A DNA stretch of 64,000 nt from Neptunomonas japonica JAMM 1380 (lineage in GTDB: Bacteria > Pseudomonadota > Gammaproteobacteria > Pseudomonadales > Balneatricaceae), in contig NZ_AP014546.1 in NCBI RefSeq assembly GCF_016592555.1, positions 1,932,501 to 1,996,500 on the forward strand, read 5' to 3'. Positions 59,251 to 64,000 of this stretch are shown here, piece by piece (the stretch's first letter is position 1; every line of letters starts with the position of its first letter). A program made the translations under genes and the position numbers. The notes under the pieces were generated by a model that saw nothing but the letters and a program-made list of their open reading frames with translations, was not told the origin of the DNA and made no database searches.

Positions 59251-60390
59251 ATGTCTGATATTGTATTGCTAGAAACTGGCTTAGAACTGCCTGTTAAAGG
59301 AGAAATAGCGTACTTTAACTACTTCTGGTTACGAGACAGCTGTCCGACTTCGTGGGATAGCAGTACTCAGGAACGTACTTTTGATATTCTCGAAGAGCCG
59401 GATGACCTATGCCCTTCAGCGGTTAAGTTAAATGATGATGTGCTAGAAATTGTTTGGAGTGATGGTCACCAGAGCTGCTACGAGCTTAATTGGCTTAGGC
59501 GTTGGTTCAAAGGAGAAAATCATGGCGACTTGGCTATTCGTACTCGTAAACCTTGGTATAGCGACCACTATTCAGACATGGCGCGTTTTACCTATGAAGA
59601 TGTTGTGACTAATCCTGCCAGTGTCGCGAATTGGGCGCAAGCGATGCTTGATGAAGGGGTTGCTCTTATTCAAGGAATGCCGGATTTAGACGAAGGGCTA
59701 CAAACTCTGTGCGAACTGTTCGGTACCGTGCGCCCATCTTTTTCAGGTTATGTATTTGACGTGAAATCAAAAGCGAATCCTGAAAATCTTGCGTACACTA
59801 GTAAAGCGTTAGAACTGCATACAGATCTCCCAGCAGAAGAACTTGCTCCAGGTATTCAGTTTTTACACTGCCGGGTTAATGATGCAGAAGGTGGGAATAG
59901 CCTCTTTGTTGATGCGACAGCCGTTGCTAATGTATTAAAAGAGAATTACCCAAGTTACTTTAGGATACTCACTGAGTATGAAGTGCCTTACCGTTACACC
60001 ACCGGTTGTCAGGACGTACGCACTAAGCAGAGGATCATCGAACTGGATCCTAATAATGGGGAAGTTAGCGGTATTAATTATAGCCAGCACCTCGCGGATG
60101 TATTTGACTTCCCACAGCGTGAAATGGATTCCTTTTATCCTGCATTTAGAAAATTCGGGAAAATGCTGCAAGACCCACAGTACCTGATGAATTTTCGCCT
60201 TAACGCTGGGGAATGCATTGTTTTTGATAATCACCGTATTGCTCACGGCCGAGCCGCTTTTATTGAAGGCAGTGGTGAAAGGCATTTGCGCGGTTGTTAT
60301 GTGGACCGTGGTGAGCTTCGCAGCACCTACCGTGTCTTGCGTGCTAGGTATCCTAAGATGGAAGAGATACCATCGACCCAAGCTTACTAA
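59251..60390 (+). CDS. Gamma-butyrobetaine-hydroxylase-like Fe(II)/2-oxoglutarate dioxygenase
   Basis: 379-residue enzyme with an N-terminal DUF971/GBBH-like domain (about 1-100) and a C-terminal TauD/TfdA fold. The iron triad is His190-x-Asp192 (LELHTDLP) and His332 (DNHRIAHGR), with Arg334 for 2-oxoglutarate. Human BBOX1 binds structural zinc through three Cys and one His in the N-terminal domain. Here the motif reads WLRDSCPTSWDSS, so two of the three Cys are missing. Substrates of relatives include gamma-butyrobetaine and trimethyllysine. The ATG at 59251 has AAGGGAG upstream; an in-frame ATG at 59203 is less likely. The class II aldolase starts 12 bases later. Confidence 0.85.
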   Translation: MSDIVLLETGLELPVKGEIAYFNYFWLRDSCPTSWDSSTQERTFDILEEPDDLCPSAVKLNDDVLEIVWSDGHQSCYELNWLRRWFKGENHGDLAIRTRKPWYSDHYSDMARFTYEDVVTNPASVANWAQAMLDEGVALIQGMPDLDEGLQTLCELFGTVRPSFSGYVFDVKSKANPENLAYTSKALELHTDLPAEELAPGIQFLHCRVNDAEGGNSLFVDATAVANVLKENYPSYFRILTEYEVPYRYTTGCQDVRTKQRIIELDPNNGEVSGINYSQHLADVFDFPQREMDSFYPAFRKFGKMLQDPQYLMNFRLNAGECIVFDNHRIAHGRAAFIEGSGERHLRGCYVDRGELRSTYRVLRARYPKMEEIPSTQAY

Positions 60391-60402
60391 GGGAGAAGTA
60401 CA

Positions 60403-61131
60403 GTGCAAACTGAACAAGAACTACGGGTCGATCTAGCGGCTGCTTTTAGGCTGATTTATGAAGAGGGTATGCATGAATCGGTTGCCAACCATCTAAGTGC
60501 AGCGGTCTCCCCGGACGGTAAGCAGTTTATTATGAATCGTCGCTGGATGCACTTTGCTAATGCTACAGCGAGTAGCCTGCAGCTACTCAATAGCGAAGAC
60601 GACAGTATTATGCAGAGCGCTGAGGCGCCAGACTCTTCTGCATGGAGTATTCATGGCAATGTGCATAGATCTTTGCCCGAAGCGCGTGTCATCCTGCACG
60701 TACATTCTACTTATGCTACGGTCCTATCGACCTTGAAAGATCCTCGAATATTACCGATCGATAATAATACAGCACGATTCTACGAGCGCATTGCCTATGA
60801 CACTGACTTTGGCGGCATTGCCAACAGTGATGAGGAAGGTAAGCGCATCATGGATACTTTTGCTGGTAAAGCAGCATTGATGATGGGTAACCACGGAATA
60901 ACTGTTTTAGGTGAGTCGGTCGCTGAAGCCTTTGAGGATCTGTATTATTTAGAAAAAGCGTGTAAAACGATGGTATTGGCTTATTCAACGGGCCAGCCAC
61001 TTAATGTTCTTCCTCATGAGTTAGCTCGGGAAACAGCAGAAAGTTGGGATGAGTTTCGTGGCCAGTCTTTAGCTCACTTTGAGCAACTAAAAGGGATGCT
61101 CGATCGAAAAGATAATTCCTATCGGGAATAG
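60403..61131 (+). CDS. Class II aldolase/adducin family protein
   Basis: 242-residue class II aldolase-fold protein. The metal site is visible as HVHSTYATVLS (His-x-His), with a further His in MMGNHGITVLGES. The N-terminal AAAFRLIYEEGMHESVANHLSA is normal for the family. A GTG start with GGGAGA upstream is used, and no ATG fits. Relatives cleave or decarboxylate hydroxy-keto acids (fuculose-phosphate aldolase type). Next to a hydroxylating dioxygenase, it could cleave the hydroxylated product into an aldehyde for the upstream dehydrogenase. The reaction is inferred. Confidence 0.85.
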   Translation: MQTEQELRVDLAAAFRLIYEEGMHESVANHLSAAVSPDGKQFIMNRRWMHFANATASSLQLLNSEDDSIMQSAEAPDSSAWSIHGNVHRSLPEARVILHVHSTYATVLSTLKDPRILPIDNNTARFYERIAYDTDFGGIANSDEEGKRIMDTFAGKAALMMGNHGITVLGESVAEAFEDLYYLEKACKTMVLAYSTGQPLNVLPHELARETAESWDEFRGQSLAHFEQLKGMLDRKDNSYRE

Positions 61132-61147
61132 AGAGGGTGTTAATACT

Positions 61148-61212
61148 CTATGCTGATCTATGCTGATCTATGCTGATCTATGCTGATCTATGCTGATCTA
61201 TGCTGATCTATG
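61148..61212. repeat. 10-bp tandem repeat, six and a half copies
   Basis: CTATGCTGAT is repeated six times without a mismatch, followed by a partial copy CTATG. It lies between the 3' ends of the convergent aldolase and LysR genes. Each unit contains TGATCTA/GATC, so the array carries regularly spaced GATC (Dam-type) sites every ten bases, one helical turn. Confidence 0.95.
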
Positions 61213-61249
61213 AGATATATTTGGCGATGCCAGTTGTTGGAGTCGAAGT

Positions 61250-62158
61250 CTAACTTTTGGCTGCCTCCCTCGACAACCAGTCTATAAAGGTAATTACACG
61301 CTCATCGTTGCAGATATCTTTGCGGCAAACTACGCCCCACTCACCTAGCCCATCAACCATATAATCGATGGGTTGTATTAAGCGACCAGACTTTAGATCA
61401 TCATCAGCAGAGACACCATTTACAAGTGCAATTCCTTCTCCCCTTAATGCCATTTCAAGGGCAATAGCAAGGGTATCGACAATAATCGAATTGGTAATTT
61501 CGTTTGGGCTAGCATTAGTAGCGCTAAACCAGTCATCCCAGCTCCAACCCTCGGTATAAACCATTATCAAAGGAAAGTTTAGAAGGTCTTTTGGCTGAAG
61601 CTTGCTTTCCTTTTTCTCGATTAAAGACGGACTACAAACAGGGAATAGTTTTGAGTCGAACAGCTTGGTCCAATGAAGGTGCGGCTGTACGGGCTTATCC
61701 CGATAGATCAAACCAATATCCGCATCCGCTTCGTCAAATTCCCAGCCGGCACTGCACGTCATGAGATGCAGCTTAATGTTTGGATGTTCTGCTCTGAACT
61801 GTGATAGTCGAGGTGCTAACCAGCGAATAGATGTGGTCACGTAGACTTGAATGCGTAGCGGCTGGGACGTTGTTGCTCGTCGAACGGCTTCAGTACCATT
61901 GATTAGCTTTTCGAGTGCTTCACGTACATAGGGATAAAAGAGTTTGCCTTCTGTTGTCAGGATTACGTTACGCCCATCGCGAGCAAAAAGTTTGGTGCCC
62001 AGGTTGTCTTCCAGTGATTGAATCTGGTGAGTGATGGCAGGGTGAGTCAGGTTCAATTCCTCGGCAGCTCCGCGAACACTTTGTAACCTGGCGGCAGTCT
62101 CGAAGCCTTTTAAAGCTTTTAGCGGTGGGAGCTTACGCAAATTGATAGCATCTGACAT
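61250..62158 (-). CDS. LysR-family regulator, GcvA-like
   Basis: 302-residue LysR regulator of the GcvA subtype. It opens LRKLPPLKALKGFETAARLQSVRGAAEELNLTHPAITHQIQSLEDNLGTKLFAR. The effector domain includes TTSIRWLAPRLSQFRAEHPNIKLHLMT. It points away from the dehydrogenase at 62446 (287-base divergent region) and converges on the aldolase gene, so it could regulate both arms of the catabolic cluster. GcvA-type regulators often govern amino-acid or amine catabolism. Confidence 0.9.
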   Translation of the reverse strand: MSDAINLRKLPPLKALKGFETAARLQSVRGAAEELNLTHPAITHQIQSLEDNLGTKLFARDGRNVILTTEGKLFYPYVREALEKLINGTEAVRRATTSQPLRIQVYVTTSIRWLAPRLSQFRAEHPNIKLHLMTCSAGWEFDEADADIGLIYRDKPVQPHLHWTKLFDSKLFPVCSPSLIEKKESKLQPKDLLNFPLIMVYTEGWSWDDWFSATNASPNEITNSIIVDTLAIALEMALRGEGIALVNGVSADDDLKSGRLIQPIDYMVDGLGEWGVVCRKDICNDERVITFIDWLSREAAKS

Positions 62159-62445
62159 AGTTACAAGGCTCTTAACAAGAAATTAGGGACAGTCTAATAA
62201 TGGGCTTAACGCTACTACCGCTGCCTAAAAAATGAAATAAAAAGTTGAAGCATTTTTTTTACCAATAATTAAAAAATGTTCAATTGTTACTAATACAAAC
62301 TCCGAATACGCTTAATTGAAGGTCGATAATATAATGAAAATTACCGGCCAGAATTGAAAGTTTTGGTTTTAATGTCACGTAGTAACACTGCGTTGACTAG
62401 CCGTGACTCATCAATTATTCACAGTAAGTATGATGAGGTTTTTTT
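62159..62445. promoter_or_regulatory. Divergent promoter region LysR/HIBADH-like gene
   Basis: 287 AT-rich bases between divergent starts. No clear LysR box or strong palindrome was identified. A purine-rich start region (TGATGAGG) precedes the dehydrogenase ATG. Confidence 0.4.
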
Positions 62446-63408
62446 ATGAAAGTTGGATTTATCGGTTTAGGTAATGTTGGTGGAAAGCTCGCAGGAAGCT
62501 TGCTACGTAATGGATACGATTTGACAGTCTTAGATCTTAATCTTGAAGTTGCTCAGCCCTTTATCGACAAGGGAGCATTCTGGGTCGACACACCTAAGGC
62601 GATGGCAGAAGCGGTAGATTTAATCTTTACATGTTTGCCGTCCCCTGCTGCTTGTTCGCAAGTAATGGAAGCGGATGATGGTGTGATTGCCGGGCTCACA
62701 ACGGGGAAGATTTGGTTGGAAATGAGCACTACTGACGAATCTGAGGTTCGCCGTTTGGCAGAGTTAGTTGAAGCAACAGGTGCATCTGCAATGGAAACAC
62801 CTGTTTCTGGTGGTTGTCATCGTGCTGCTACCGGTAATATTTCTATTTTCGCCGGAGGTGATCGCGAAGCGTTCGTAAAGGTTTTGCCATTACTGACGAC
62901 ATTAGGGCGTCGAGTTCTACACACAGGCCCGATTGGTTCAGCCTCCGTTCTAAAAGTGCTAACCAACTACCTGGCCACGACCAATCTGTGCGCTCTGGCT
63001 GAGGCTCTTACAGTTGCAAAGAAAGCAGGTATGGACCTCAATACAACTTATGAGGCGATTCGTATCTCTTCGGGTAACTCATTTGTACACGAAACAGAAT
63101 CCCAAGTAATTCTTAATGGCAGCCGCGATATTAGCTTCACCATGGACCTGGTGGTTAAGGATGTTGGCTTATTTGATGCGCTGGGTAAGCGCCTTGATGT
63201 ACCACTGGAAATATCCTCCCTAGTGTTGGATATCTTTAAGGATGGTCAGAAGCGTTACGGGGCACGTGAATTGTCTCCTAATATCATCAAGCGATTAGAG
63301 GAAGCCTGCGACATTCGAGTGTTAGCGCCTGGGTTTCCTGCTGAAATGGTAGATGATGAACCGGAAGAGTCAGGTGCTGAAATCATTGCCAAAGGTTTAT
63401 GCGCTTAA
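62446..63408 (+). CDS. Beta-hydroxyacid dehydrogenase (3-hydroxyisobutyrate dehydrogenase family)
   Basis: 320-residue NAD(P)-dependent beta-hydroxyacid dehydrogenase. The nucleotide motif is GFIGLGNVGGKLA (G7-x-G-x-x-G12). METPVSGGCHRAATGNISIFAGG binds the substrate, and the catalytic Lys is Lys170 in GSASVLKVLTNYL. Relatives act on 3-hydroxyisobutyrate, tartronate semialdehyde, L-threonate or sulfolactaldehyde-type substrates. It begins divergently from LysR and ends at a hairpin (63451-63473) before the convergent RpiR-type gene. It would fit as an oxidation step for a hydroxy acid made by the nearby dioxygenase or aldolase. That role is inferred. Confidence 0.87.
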   Translation: MKVGFIGLGNVGGKLAGSLLRNGYDLTVLDLNLEVAQPFIDKGAFWVDTPKAMAEAVDLIFTCLPSPAACSQVMEADDGVIAGLTTGKIWLEMSTTDESEVRRLAELVEATGASAMETPVSGGCHRAATGNISIFAGGDREAFVKVLPLLTTLGRRVLHTGPIGSASVLKVLTNYLATTNLCALAEALTVAKKAGMDLNTTYEAIRISSGNSFVHETESQVILNGSRDISFTMDLVVKDVGLFDALGKRLDVPLEISSLVLDIFKDGQKRYGARELSPNIIKRLEEACDIRVLAPGFPAEMVDDEPEESGAEIIAKGLCA

Positions 63409-63450
63409 CCGAAAGGTTTTAGATGCATCATTTGTTATTTTCTGAAGGCT

Positions 63451-63473
63451 GGCCATCTCAAAAAAGATGGTCT
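63451..63473 (+). terminator. Weak hairpin after dehydrogenase gene
   Basis: GGCCATCT, an A-rich loop and AGATGGTC form an 8-base stem with one G-T pair. There is no long T-run, so terminator function is uncertain. Confidence 0.4.
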
Positions 63474-63502
63474 GTCGAGGTTATTTAAAATAAACACAGA
63501 GG

Positions 63503-64000
63503 TTACTCTATGCGCTTTTTAAAGCGCTCTGTTAGATCGAACATATCTTCCAGCTCACGCATACGCTCGGAGGTTTGCGTCCAGAGTTTTTCTTCTAACG
63601 CGACCACAATCGCTTCTGCAAAAAACAAAGTAACGACACCAGAGTCCCAACCAGATTTACCTTCAATACGGATGGGTAGCGTGTGAATAGCATCGCTGGC
63701 AATAGGTGAGAGCCATTGATCGGTAAAGAGGATTATCTTCGCGCCACGTGCGTTAGCTAAGCGGCTAATGGTGATTAGGTCTTGCTCATAACGGCGTACG
63801 TCAAACACGATAAGAACATCGTTCGGTTTTATTTTCAGCAAATGATGTGGCCACAGAGCAACAGCTTCAGGAAAGATGTAAACATTTTCACGTATGACTT
63901 CTAAATGCGTATTCATATAACGCGCAAAGGCACTGGTGATACGACCTCCCACGATATGCAATGCTTTATCCTGCTCTGCTAGCAAATCAATAATGGCATC
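63503..64000 (-). CDS. MurR/RpiR-family regulator, SIS domain, 5' end cut by window
   Basis: The open frame continues to the window edge (read as D-A-I-I-D-L before the first codon I would otherwise call), so the N-terminal helix-turn-helix lies outside. What is seen is a SIS (sugar-isomerase-like) domain: LHIVGGRITSAFARYMNTHL, NDVLIVFDVRRYEQDLITISRLANARGAKIILFTD, SDAIHTLPIRIEG. RpiR proteins sense phosphosugars or small acids and repress nearby catabolic genes. It converges with the hydroxyacid dehydrogenase and probably belongs to the same catabolic locus. Confidence 0.82.
   Translation of the reverse strand, partial: DAIIDLLAEQDKALHIVGGRITSAFARYMNTHLEVIRENVYIFPEAVALWPHHLLKIKPNDVLIVFDVRRYEQDLITISRLANARGAKIILFTDQWLSPIASDAIHTLPIRIEGKSGWDSGVVTLFFAEAIVVALEEKLWTQTSERMRELEDMFDLTERFKKRIE

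Noticed and set aside
1..64000. CRISPR arrays, transposases, tRNA or rRNA genes, prophage genes
   Set aside because: None recognised on either strand. The only tandem array (61148-61212) has 10-base units with no spacers.

Overview
The window reads as chromosomal DNA from a marine, heterotrophic gammaproteobacterium, most likely an Oceanospirillales/Oceanospirillaceae-type organism. This placement is inference from gene content: a TRAP transporter, PaaX- and LysR-controlled aromatic catabolism genes, many acyl-CoA enzymes, a phasin, FabV, an OsmC-YcaO fusion and abundant c-di-GMP proteins, at moderate to low GC with short intergenic gaps. No rRNA, tRNA, CRISPR array, insertion sequence or phage gene was recognised.

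Layout. 0-2.5 kb: the end of a YfiR-like gene and a membrane GGDEF-EAL protein (YfiN-like pair). 2.4-5.8 kb, minus strand: paaX-type regulator, ferredoxin reductase, DUF2889 protein and MaoC hydratase. 6.4-15 kb, plus strand: TRAP transporter (SBP, DctQ, DctM), UspA, an atypical metallo-beta-lactamase-fold protein, LysR, FAD monooxygenase, DUF2783 protein and a maleylacetoacetate/maleylpyruvate isomerase-like GST. This looks like uptake and ring-hydroxylation of an aromatic acid. 15-18.8 kb: EAL-HDOD protein, RbgA GTPase with a small basic partner, and a YhiN-type flavoprotein. 18.9-21.9 kb: a run of small unrelated genes separated by attC-like recombination sites with no integrase in sight, i.e. 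an integron cassette cluster without integrase (CALIN). 22-30 kb: SLC13 transporter, GNAT, membrane protein, a heme-motif diguanylate cyclase, OsmC-YcaO, PpiC and DUF523. 30.5-44.9 kb: CoA-ester metabolism (CaiB transferase, two AMP-forming acyl-CoA ligases, two hotdog thioesterases, alpha/beta hydrolase, MaoC, acyl-CoA dehydrogenase, FabV), a FixL/FixJ-like two-component system and a broken GGDEF-EAL gene. 45-57.4 kb: META lipoprotein, a frameshifted ygiQ, LysR with a divergent glutathionyl-hydroquinone reductase and YgiD dioxygenase, LEA-2 lipoprotein, UbiH/UbiF hydroxylase, phasin, PreP-like M16 protease and a DMT exporter. 57.7-64 kb: a possible new catabolic unit with aldehyde dehydrogenase, gamma-butyrobetaine-hydroxylase-like dioxygenase, class II aldolase, 3-hydroxyisobutyrate-dehydrogenase-like enzyme, LysR and an RpiR-type regulator running off the end.

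Three reading frames are broken at 6-base homopolymers: a DUF4345 cassette gene at 21534, the GGDEF-EAL gene at 40841 and ygiQ at 47312. The first sits on a canonical A AAA AAG slippery heptamer. The other two look like single-base insertions, from mutation or sequencing/assembly error. All functional names come from recognising motifs and family patterns by eye; no database search was run.
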